From the NCBI GenBank assembly GCA_964453655.1, contig CAYVSP010000016.1:1-18904 (forward strand): DNA of 18,904 nucleotides, written 5' to 3'. The position numbers and the translations under genes were made by a program. Under the pieces are notes generated by a model that did no database searches, was not told the DNA's origin, and saw only the letters and a list, made by a program, of their open reading frames with translations. Positions within the stretch are counted from its first letter, which is position 1. The number at the start of each line of letters is the position of its first letter. The stretch is from CAYVSP01 sp964453655. GTDB lineage: Bacteria; Patescibacteriota; Saccharimonadia; Saccharimonadales; CAYVSP01. Shown one piece after another: positions 7,295 to 13,320 of this stretch.

Positions 7295-8581
7295 TTGAAG
7301 CACACTGTTTTTGAACTTGATTTAAAAAATGGCACAAAAGGTCTTTTGATTCATATTCCGCAAGCCAGCGTCATGACCTTCGAGGTCAGTTTTCGAGCCG
7401 GCGAATACCTGGTTAAGACACCCAAATGGGAGACTCCTCACCTGATGGAACATCTACTGTTAGGCGCTAATCAGCTTATTCCTAAAGCTCGCGCCTTTCA
7501 AGCGGAGTTTGAAAAAAATGGAGCCTACAGCAATGCCAGTACGGGCACTTATGACATCACCTATGAAGCTGAGTGTGCAGATTTTGAATGGGACCGGGTA
7601 CTTGGTTTGCTGTTAACGGCCATTGCTAAACCATTGTTTTTAGAAGAAGAATTCGATGCTGAATTTGGTAATGTGCGGGAAGAGCTGATGGCGCGAAGCA
7701 ATAATCATTTTAGGCATTTGAGTCTAGCGCTTCGCCAAGCCTATGGTTTTAAAGTTATGACGGACCTGCATCGCTTTGCATTAATGGATAATGTGTCAGT
7801 TGACGATGTGCGTGAGCATTACGCTAGGACACATACCACCAGTAACCTACGTTTTGTCATTGCTGGCAATATTAATGCTGAGCGGCGACGAATCATAAAG
7901 CAGTTGTTTGCCAGTCTGGAATTACCATTGGGTAACGGCAGAACAGCGTTGCCAATTGAGCGTCCACAGCGTTTGGAGCAACCGCTGCATATTCAGAACG
8001 AAACAGTCGACAATCTTTACTTCTATCTAGATACGTTTTTATTGAGACGTTTGGATGATCCTGAAACTGATGCGCTCGGTCTTGTTAACGCTATCCTTAC
8101 AGAAACCTTATATTCGCGAATCTGGGGAACGGCTCGCGAACGTGGTCTGGTCTATCACATGAATTCCGGCTATGGCCTGACAGAACAAACCAGTAATTGG
8201 TGGTTTGGCGCTCAGGTATTGGCTAAAAACGTCGCCCCACTATTCGATATAATTACTAAAGAACTGGAGGGTGTCTTTGCCGGCAAGCTATCCAATGAGG
8301 ATATTGAAGCTGCCAAACAATATGCGCTTGGCCGCTATCAGCGCAGTGGCCAAACTGTCGGCGGCATATCAAGCGGCTATGCCCAACGCTACTTTTTTGA
8401 TGATCATATTGACGACTACTACAAACTTCCTCAGCGTATAAAAGCAATTACTGAAGAGGGCATTATAGCTGTCAGTAAGGCTTTATTCGAAGACAAGATT
8501 TGGGGTTTTGGAACACTTGGTAACGCCGGCGAAACATTCAGCAAAAAATTACACAAACAAATTCGCCCACTCTGGAAATAA
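7295..8581 (+). CDS. M16 family zinc metallopeptidase
   Basis: The 428-residue protein belongs to the pitrilysin/processing-peptidase family. The inverted zinc motif HxxEH is intact as HLMEH (residues 49-53), and the third ligand Glu is likely at 129 or 130 (NVREEL), 76-77 residues after His53, the expected spacing. An N-terminal catalytic half is followed by an M16_C-like half (about 165-350) with the RERGLVYHM segment. It is single-domain-pair size, as in YmfF/YmfH or mitochondrial processing peptidase subunits, which often work as pairs. No second subunit is in the window. The start is TTG with AGGAG five bases upstream. No signal peptide is seen, so it is probably cytoplasmic. Its place between secA and prfB is unusual and suggests a role tied to export or peptide turnover, which is inference. 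Confidence 0.9.
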   Translation: MKHTVFELDLKNGTKGLLIHIPQASVMTFEVSFRAGEYLVKTPKWETPHLMEHLLLGANQLIPKARAFQAEFEKNGAYSNASTGTYDITYEAECADFEWDRVLGLLLTAIAKPLFLEEEFDAEFGNVREELMARSNNHFRHLSLALRQAYGFKVMTDLHRFALMDNVSVDDVREHYARTHTTSNLRFVIAGNINAERRRIIKQLFASLELPLGNGRTALPIERPQRLEQPLHIQNETVDNLYFYLDTFLLRRLDDPETDALGLVNAILTETLYSRIWGTARERGLVYHMNSGYGLTEQTSNWWFGAQVLAKNVAPLFDIITKELEGVFAGKLSNEDIEAAKQYALGRYQRSGQTVGGISSGYAQRYFFDDHIDDYYKLPQRIKAITEEGIIAVSKALFEDKIWGFGTLGNAGETFSKKLHKQIRPLWK

Positions 8582-8610
8582 GCCGTTTGTTTTAGCTTCG
8601 AGCCTTGTCC

Positions 8611-8616
8611 TGTAGA
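8611..8616 (+). promoter_or_regulatory. Possible -10 box of prfB
   Basis: TAGACT ends nine bases before ATG 8626 and would give a leader of about three bases. The box is imperfect, and there is no good ribosome-binding site. Confidence 0.35.
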
Positions 8617-8625
8617 CTTAAGAAT

Positions 8626-9708
8626 ATGGACTTAGAGAAAAAGGCGGCAACTCTAAAAGATGATATTGACAAAGCAGCCAAACAGCTGCAACTTGATGAG
8701 CGTGCATCAGAATTGAAAAAATTACAATTGGCAGCCCAAGCTGCTGATTTTTGGTCTGACAATCAGGTTGCCCAAGATATTATGAAGCGTATTAACCAGC
8801 TTGAGATGCAGGTCACTCCTTGGCTAGAGCTGCAACAGCTTGTTGGGGACGTTAAAGACATGATAGACCTGCACGATAGCTCGCTTGACGTCGATCTAAA
8901 TGAACAGCTCAAAAAGGCCCAAGAAACCCTAATTGAACTTAAAGCTGATTTGAAGTTCAAAGGACCTTATGATAACCATGACGCTATAGTTAGTATATAT
9001 GCCGGTGCCGGTGGTACCGACGCTCAGGATTGGACACAAATGTTATGCAGGATGTATGTGCGTTGGGCCGAAGCAAACAGCTATCACGCTAAAACAGTCG
9101 AACAAAGCAGCGGCGATGAAGCCGGACTTAAAAGCGTAACTCTGGAAATCAACGGCAATTTTGCCTACGGTAAATTAAAAGGCGAGCATGGGGTGCATCG
9201 ATTGGTACGCCTCAGCCCTTTTAATGCTGATCATTTGCGCCAGACTAGTTTTGCTAAAGTCGATGTGTTGCCAAAAATAGATACTCCTCGTGACCTTGCT
9301 ATCGACGAGAAAGACCTTAAAGTCGATGTTTTTCGCAGTGGCGGACACGGCGGCCAGTCGGTAAATACGACTGATTCAGCGGTGCGTGCGACGCACCTAC
9401 CGACAGGTATTACAGTTAGTATTCAGAACGAGCGCTCACAACTGCAAAACAAAGAAACAGCACTTACAATTCTGCGCTCGCGCTTAGCTAGACTGCAGCT
9501 TGAGCAGCACAAAGACCAGATAAGTGAGCTTAAAGGCCCCACTCAATCAGCTGAGTGGGGAAATCAAATCCGCTCCTACGTGCTGCATCCATATAAACAG
9601 GTAAAAGATCTACGCAGCAAACACGAATCATCAGACCCTGAGGCTGTTTTAGATGGCGATATTAATCCTTTTATACAAGCCTACCAGGAACACTCGCTTG
9701 GCGAGTAG
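8626..9708 (+). CDS. prfB: Peptide chain release factor 2
   Basis: RF2 recognises UAA and UGA stop codons and triggers peptide release. From ATG 8626 the protein has 360 residues, the normal length. An in-frame TTG at 8605 adds seven residues without family support. The RF2-specific tripeptide SPF (residues 197-199), which reads UGA, and the catalytic GGQ (242-244) in SGGHGGQSVNTTDSAV are both present, followed by IRSYVLHPYKQVKDLRS. The N-terminal domain is helical and charged. The reading frame is continuous, so the programmed +1 frameshift at an early UGA, which autoregulates RF2 in many bacteria, is absent. A perfect 9-bp hairpin lies inside the coding sequence at 9537-9560, and a 6-bp hairpin (9692-9706) overlaps the TAG stop. 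Functional RF2 agrees with UGA being a stop in this genome. Confidence 0.97.
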   Translation: MDLEKKAATLKDDIDKAAKQLQLDERASELKKLQLAAQAADFWSDNQVAQDIMKRINQLEMQVTPWLELQQLVGDVKDMIDLHDSSLDVDLNEQLKKAQETLIELKADLKFKGPYDNHDAIVSIYAGAGGTDAQDWTQMLCRMYVRWAEANSYHAKTVEQSSGDEAGLKSVTLEINGNFAYGKLKGEHGVHRLVRLSPFNADHLRQTSFAKVDVLPKIDTPRDLAIDEKDLKVDVFRSGGHGGQSVNTTDSAVRATHLPTGITVSIQNERSQLQNKETALTILRSRLARLQLEQHKDQISELKGPTQSAEWGNQIRSYVLHPYKQVKDLRSKHESSDPEAVLDGDINPFIQAYQEHSLGE

Positions 9709-9713
9709 AATAT

Positions 9714-9742
9714 TTGACAAGGCTGAACATAGTTGTTAAGGT
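9714..9742 (+). promoter_or_regulatory. Promoter of the Pro/Ala-rich small protein
   Basis: A consensus TTGACA (9714-9719), a 17-base spacer and TAAGGT (9737-9742) with an upstream TG (extended -10) predict a start near 9749. This leaves a 28-base leader with AGGA six bases before the ATG. Confidence 0.6.
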
Positions 9743-9776
9743 TAATGAGTCTTTATCAACATAAAAAGGAAGAACC

Positions 9777-10004
9777 ATGGACGATCAACAACAGAACGTT
9801 CCCATGACGCCAGCAGCGGATCAACCAGGGCAGGACGTTCCTGCAGGACCTGCTCCTGTAGCTCCTGTCGATCCACCGGCAGGTCCAACCGATCCAGCTC
9901 CGGCTCCTTCGCCTGATCCAGTTGCCCCACCTGATGGTGGTGATGCAGCTCCCCAGGCTCCGGAAGCTCCTAGTGAGCAACCACCAGCACCAGCTCCAAT
10001 GTAG
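9777..10004 (+). CDS. Small acidic proline/alanine-rich disordered protein
   Basis: The 75-residue protein has no recognised domain. It contains 24 Pro and 15 Ala, 9 Asp and 2 Glu, and no Lys, Arg, His, Cys or aromatic residue, so its net charge is about -11 and it should be fully disordered. There is no signal peptide or membrane segment. Coding status is supported by a consensus -35/extended -10 promoter, a well-spaced AGGA ribosome-binding site, an ATG start, and a strong intrinsic terminator right after the stop, which make it a monocistronic unit between prfB and ftsE. The N-terminus resembles the disordered N-terminal leader of the receiver protein at 16441. Function is unknown. A role as a linker-like, solubility or stress-related peptide is speculation. 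Confidence 0.75.
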   Translation: MDDQQQNVPMTPAADQPGQDVPAGPAPVAPVDPPAGPTDPAPAPSPDPVAPPDGGDAAPQAPEAPSEQPPAPAPM

Positions 10005-10024
10005 GAGATGGACTGCTTCATAAG

Positions 10025-10059
10025 AAGCCCCTTATGGTCTATAACCGTAAGGGGTTTTT
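10025..10059 (+). terminator. Intrinsic terminator after the small Pro/Ala gene
   Basis: An 11-bp stem (10028-10038 with 10044-10054, one T-G pair) with the five-base loop CTATA is followed by five Ts at 10055-10059. It separates this unit from ftsE. Confidence 0.9.
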
Positions 10060-10085
10060 GGTATCATGCCAAAAACGTCTATAAT
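10058..10085 (+). promoter_or_regulatory. ftsEX promoter
   Basis: TTGGTA (10058-10063), a 16-base spacer and a perfect TATAAT (10080-10085) predict a start near 10092, seven bases before ATG 10099. The -35 overlaps the T-run of the preceding terminator. There is no Shine-Dalgarno sequence in the seven-base leader. Confidence 0.65.
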
Positions 10086-10098
10086 AAACAGCTAGCAA

Positions 10099-10782
10099 AT
10101 GATATTACTAGATAGAGTAACAAAGAGTTATAGCCGAGCAAGCGCGCCAGCCCTAGACCGCGTCAGTGTGCACGTTGAGCCGAAAGAGTTTGTTATTGTT
10201 GTGGGCCAGAGCGGTGCCGGCAAATCAACTCTGCTTAAGCTACTTACCCGTGAGGAACGGCCCAATAGCGGTAAAATCATTGTGGGCGGTATTGATTATG
10301 ACAAGCTTAAGGATAAAGAGATTCCATTGCTACGTCGTAAAATCGGTGTGGTGTTCCAGGACTTTAAACTGCTGCCTAATAAGAATGTTTTTGAAAACGT
10401 TGCCTTTGCTTTGGAAATAGTCGGCTATGCTAACCGCGAAATACATCATACTGTTCCTAAGGTTCTGGAAATTGTGGGACTGCAAGGAAAAGAAAAACGT
10501 ATGCCCCTAGAGCTGTCAGGCGGTGAAAGGCAGCGGGTGGCTATTGCCCGAGCCGTGGTGCGCCAACCGCGTATTCTGATTGCCGACGAGCCAACTGGAA
10601 ATCTTGACCCAAAGCATGCTTGGGACGTCATTAAAGTGCTGGAAAAAATAAATAAATATGGCACAACTGTTTTACTCACGACCCACAATCAAGATATTGT
10701 AAATCGGCTTAAAAGACGAGTCATAACCATAACAGACGGTAAAATTGTTAGCGATAAGGCCCGTGGAGAGTACAAAGCATGA
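10099..10782 (+). CDS. ftsE: Cell-division ABC ATPase FtsE
   Basis: FtsE is the cytoplasmic ATPase of the FtsEX complex, which transmits ATP hydrolysis to peptidoglycan hydrolases at the septum. The 227-residue protein shows Walker A GQSGAGKST (residues 36-44), the Q-loop VFQDFKLLPNKNVFENVAFAL typical of FtsE, the signature LSGGE (139-143), Walker B ILIADEPTGNLDP with Asp163 and Glu164, and the switch His196. The gene has its own TATAAT promoter. Its TGA stop overlaps the ftsX ATG by four bases, a classic coupled pair. The secreted CHAP hydrolase downstream is the likely effector. Confidence 0.97.
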   Translation: MILLDRVTKSYSRASAPALDRVSVHVEPKEFVIVVGQSGAGKSTLLKLLTREERPNSGKIIVGGIDYDKLKDKEIPLLRRKIGVVFQDFKLLPNKNVFENVAFALEIVGYANREIHHTVPKVLEIVGLQGKEKRMPLELSGGERQRVAIARAVVRQPRILIADEPTGNLDPKHAWDVIKVLEKINKYGTTVLLTTHNQDIVNRLKRRVITITDGKIVSDKARGEYKA

Positions 10783-11738
10783 AACCGGTGGGTATGAGAC
10801 GACGCATTATCACATTGGAACGCATTTTTTCGACTGGATTGCTTAACTTTATTCGTAATACTTGGTTGGCTATTGCAGCCATGGCCATGATGTTAGTGAC
10901 CTTAACGATTGTGTTGTTCTTAGTTATTTCCAATGCCACTTTTTCCCATACAATTGCTCAAATAACCGATAAAATAGACGTCTCAGTCTATTTAAAGGAC
11001 ACTGTAACTGATAAAGATAGAAACAAGTTAATTAATGACCTAAAGCAGGTAAATAATGTCAAAGCAGTCACCTATATATCCAAAGATGACGTACTCAAGG
11101 GCTATCAAGAGCAAAATAAGAATAATCCCGATTTGCTGGCTGCCATTTCGGAAACTGAAAATCCGCTGCCGGCGACTATCCAGATCAAGCCAAAAGATCC
11201 TGATAAGATTAATGAAATCCGCGCCTATCTGGAACAACCGGAAATTAAACGTTATCAATCCAGCGAAACATCATATTCTGGCGACCGTAAGGAAGCCATC
11301 GACAAGATAACCCAAGCGACTCACTTTATGCGCGAAGCTGCTCTGGCCGGTGTGATTGTGTTTACGGTTATCTCGACCCTTATCATCTTTAACACCATTC
11401 AAATGGCTATTTTCAACCGGCGCGAAGAGCTTACCATTATGCGCCTGTTAGGCGCTACTACCTGGTATATCCGCGGGCCCTTCGTTGTTGAGACCATGCT
11501 TTACGGTGTCATTGCTTCAGTTCTATCAGTCATTCTAGTCGGCAGCTTATTTACAGTCACCTCGTCAGCCTTTGAAGCAACCAGCCTAGGACTATTAGAT
11601 ATTGGCTTTGCCAGTGACTACTTTAGCCAACATTTTTGGATTATTTTGACAGTCCAAATGGGCATTGGTATACTCATCGGAGCCGTCTCTTCAATACTTG
11701 CTACTAGGCGGTATCTCAAATTCAAGACAACAAAATAA
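10779..11738 (+). CDS. ftsX: Cell-division membrane protein FtsX
   Basis: FtsX is the transmembrane partner of FtsE and relays its ATPase cycle to an extracellular hydrolase. The 319-residue protein has the expected layout: a short cytoplasmic N-terminus, membrane segment 1 (about 25-46), an extracellular loop of about 135 residues (ECD1) starting with DKIDVSVYLKD, then three membrane segments at about 188-210, 234-257 and 286-307. The FNRREELTIMRLLGAT loop between segments 2 and 3 is a strong FtsX signature. The extracellular loop should contact the coiled coil of a hydrolase such as the CHAP protein encoded next. Translation is coupled to ftsE through ATGA. Confidence 0.96.
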   Translation: MKPVGMRRRIITLERIFSTGLLNFIRNTWLAIAAMAMMLVTLTIVLFLVISNATFSHTIAQITDKIDVSVYLKDTVTDKDRNKLINDLKQVNNVKAVTYISKDDVLKGYQEQNKNNPDLLAAISETENPLPATIQIKPKDPDKINEIRAYLEQPEIKRYQSSETSYSGDRKEAIDKITQATHFMREAALAGVIVFTVISTLIIFNTIQMAIFNRREELTIMRLLGATTWYIRGPFVVETMLYGVIASVLSVILVGSLFTVTSSAFEATSLGLLDIGFASDYFSQHFWIILTVQMGIGILIGAVSSILATRRYLKFKTTK

Positions 11739-11889
11739 AGAACTCTTTATTAATGATCGGAGGGTACCTTTTAGCCGGATGTAAAGAACGTTTTAAGAGG
11801 GAGCGGTCCATCTAAACGTAAGTGGAACGCTGTGCTCTCAGCACTAATTTAATAAAACAATAGTTGAATAATTGCAATAACTTGAAGGG
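11739..11889 (+). promoter_or_regulatory. Structured leader region upstream of the CHAP hydrolase gene
   Basis: An AT-rich hairpin (11734-11740 with 11745-11751) spans the ftsX stop. Downstream is an imperfect long hairpin: AGAG (11796-11799) with CTCT (11835-11838), AGCG (11802-11805) with CGCT (11828-11831), and TCCA (11807-11810) with TGGA (11823-11826) around a 12-base loop. A second hairpin, GTGCT (11832-11836) with AGCAC (11840-11844), shares bases with the first and so excludes its basal stem. This two-state layout is compatible with a cis-regulatory RNA. I match it to no known riboswitch, and no ligand can be proposed. Confidence 0.35.
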
Positions 11890-11895
11890 TATGAT

Positions 11896-13035
11896 ATGCT
11901 AATTCTAGGTTCAAAAAAACCAAAAATGAAAACTAGAAAAATCCTCACTCATCTATCTGTTGTGCCGCTGGTGTTATTAACGCTAGTGTTTGGTGTAAGT
12001 CTGGTGAGTGTGCCGCTTGTGCAAGCCGACCGCTTTGATGATCAAATTAATGCCTTGAGGGCTGATAACAGCAGTAAACAATCGGCCAAAGCACAGCTTG
12101 GTGCCGAGGCAGCCAGCTTAGGCGATGCTATTAATAAACTGCAACAACAGATAAATACTTTGCAGGCTCAAATTAACGCTAACCAAGCTAAAAGCGATGA
12201 TTTACAACACCAAATTACTGCGGCGGAAGCAGAATTGGCTCGCCAGAAGGCAATTTTAGGCGAAAACATTAAGACAATGTATGTCGAAGGCCAGATTTCA
12301 ACCTTGGAAATGTTAGCATCTTCTAAGGATCTCAGTGACTTTGTCGACAAGCAACAATACCGTAATTCAGTTTCGGATAAGATTAAAGATACAGTCGGGA
12401 AAATTACTGAACTAAAACACCAGCTGGCTTCTCAAAAGGATGAAGTTGAAAAACTGCTGGTTGACCAACGATCCATGAATTCCCAGTTAGCCGAACAACA
12501 GGGCCAACAAAACTACCTACTGTCACTAAATCAAAGCCAGCAAGATAGCTTAAACACGCAAATTAAAACTAATAACAGTCAGATTTCCGACCTGCGTCGG
12601 CAACAAGCTGTTGAAAACGCCAAGTACAACATCGGCAACATGAAGGGCGATCCTAATAATGGTGGTTATCCGTCTGTTTGGGCAAATTCACCACAGGATA
12701 GCATGATTGATACTTGGGGTATGTATAACCGTGAGTGTGTCAGCTTTACGGCCTGGAAAGTATGGAATAGCGGCCGCCACATGCCTTACTGGGGCGGACA
12801 AGGAAATGCCAACCAGTGGGATGATGACGCTAGAGAGGCTGGTATACCTGTTGATGGTAATCCGCAGGTCGGCGATGTTGCTATAAGCAATTCCGGTCCA
12901 TATGGTCATGCAATGTACGTTGAAGCCGTTAGCAATGGCACTATTTACGTTTCTCAATACAATGCCCAGTTAACTGGTCAATATAGCGAAGGTTGGCGTT
13001 ATACTACTGGCCTAGTCTTCATTCATTTTCCTTAA
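11896..13035 (+). CDS. Secreted coiled-coil CHAP-domain peptidoglycan hydrolase (PcsB-like)
   Basis: The 379-residue protein has a Sec signal peptide: basic MKTRKILTHLS, a hydrophobic stretch, and likely cleavage after VQA, about residue 44 from the first ATG. A long Gln/Ala/Lys-rich coiled coil follows at about residues 47-250, then a linker and a C-terminal CHAP domain with Cys281 in NRECVSFTAW, His338 in YGHAMYV and a nearby acidic Glu343. CHAP domains are cysteine amidases or endopeptidases that cut peptidoglycan. The coiled coil plus CHAP layout, directly after ftsEX, matches PcsB-type hydrolases held inactive until FtsX moves the coil. The start is uncertain: a TATGAT box directly abuts ATG 11896, and ATG 11926 (residue 11) gives a more normal signal peptide. 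An intrinsic terminator follows the stop. Confidence 0.92.
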   Translation: MLILGSKKPKMKTRKILTHLSVVPLVLLTLVFGVSLVSVPLVQADRFDDQINALRADNSSKQSAKAQLGAEAASLGDAINKLQQQINTLQAQINANQAKSDDLQHQITAAEAELARQKAILGENIKTMYVEGQISTLEMLASSKDLSDFVDKQQYRNSVSDKIKDTVGKITELKHQLASQKDEVEKLLVDQRSMNSQLAEQQGQQNYLLSLNQSQQDSLNTQIKTNNSQISDLRRQQAVENAKYNIGNMKGDPNNGGYPSVWANSPQDSMIDTWGMYNRECVSFTAWKVWNSGRHMPYWGGQGNANQWDDDAREAGIPVDGNPQVGDVAISNSGPYGHAMYVEAVSNGTIYVSQYNAQLTGQYSEGWRYTTGLVFIHFP

Positions 13036-13048
13036 CATCTTTAGCACC

Positions 13049-13096
13049 GCAGTAGCCTGTCTGATGGCATAGCCATCAGCAATGCCACTGCTTTTT
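13049..13096 (+). terminator. Intrinsic terminator after the CHAP gene
   Basis: GCAGT (13049-13053) pairs with ACTGC (13087-13091), with an upper GC/GC pair. A 4-by-4 internal loop leads to an 8-bp stem (13061-13068 with 13072-13079) with loop ATA. Five Ts follow at 13092-13096. The same sequence is the terminal hairpin of a structured element read on the minus strand. Confidence 0.85.
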
Positions 13097-13215
13097 GAGC
13101 ATTGCGTTGTCAACACCTTACGCTTCTCATTCACCGTATTTTCATATACGGCTCACTTCGGTGCGCGGTGTTTCCTAGCACTGCATCAAAATGCGAAAAG
13201 ATGCTCGCAATTAGC
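13049..13215 (-). ncRNA. Candidate structured element, copy B (minus strand, between CHAP and Ctp genes)
   Basis: Read on the minus strand, the element has an outer stem (13201-13206 with 13097-13102), an inner stem (13167-13172 with 13112-13117), and a 6-bp hairpin (13146-13151 with 13134-13139). The octamer TGAATGAG (13133-13126) flanks that hairpin on its 3' side, and GAAGTGA flanks it on the 5' side. After the outer stem come AAAAA and an internally looped terminal hairpin (13091-13049). A TTGACA/AATATT promoter lies just upstream on this strand. The layout repeats in copy A before pyrG. An alternative pairing of 13101-13106 with 13206-13211 competes with the outer stem. No known RNA family is recognised. 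It could also be a DNA repeat or hairpin element. Confidence 0.45.
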
Positions 13216-13221
13216 GCATCA

Positions 13222-13250
13222 AATATTGAAGCTTAAACATCCATTGTCAA
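13222..13250 (-). promoter_or_regulatory. Minus-strand promoter reading into element B
   Basis: On the minus strand a perfect TTGACA (13250-13245), a 17-base spacer and AATATT (13227-13222) predict a start near 13215. There is no minus-strand gene downstream, only the structured element. Confidence 0.5.
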
Positions 13251-13306
13251 GGTAGCTAAAGCTTTGCTCCTCTTCCCAAATAAATACAGAATCAAACCGC
13301 TTACGG

Positions 13307-13312
13307 TATAAT
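13307..13312 (+). promoter_or_regulatory. -10 box of the S41 protease gene, almost leaderless
   Basis: A perfect TATAAT ends eight bases before ATG 13321, the same spacing as at msrA, predicting a two-base leader. No -35 hexamer stands out. Confidence 0.6.
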
Positions 13313-13320
13313 AGTCGGGT

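Noticed and set aside
9821..10021. Glycine/alanine-rich open frame on the minus strand opposite the Pro/Ala gene
   Set aside because: It is the shadow of a GC-rich repeat-like plus-strand gene that has its own promoter, ribosome-binding site and terminator.
11759..11784. GGAGGG followed by ATGTAA as a minimal start-stop leader ORF before the CHAP gene
   Set aside because: The spacing from GGAGGG to ATG is too long, and a two-codon frame cannot be supported.
12915..13133. A minus-strand open frame through element B starting at a GTG in the TGAATGAG region and running into the CHAP gene's 3' end
   Set aside because: There is no ribosome-binding site, the frame is not shared with copy A, it overlaps a strong terminator and a real gene, and its length is possible by chance.
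13097..13172. Similarity of the GCGTTGTCAACACC region to an integron attC site
   Set aside because: The paired core sites of attC are not both present, and there is no integrase or gene cassette signature nearby.
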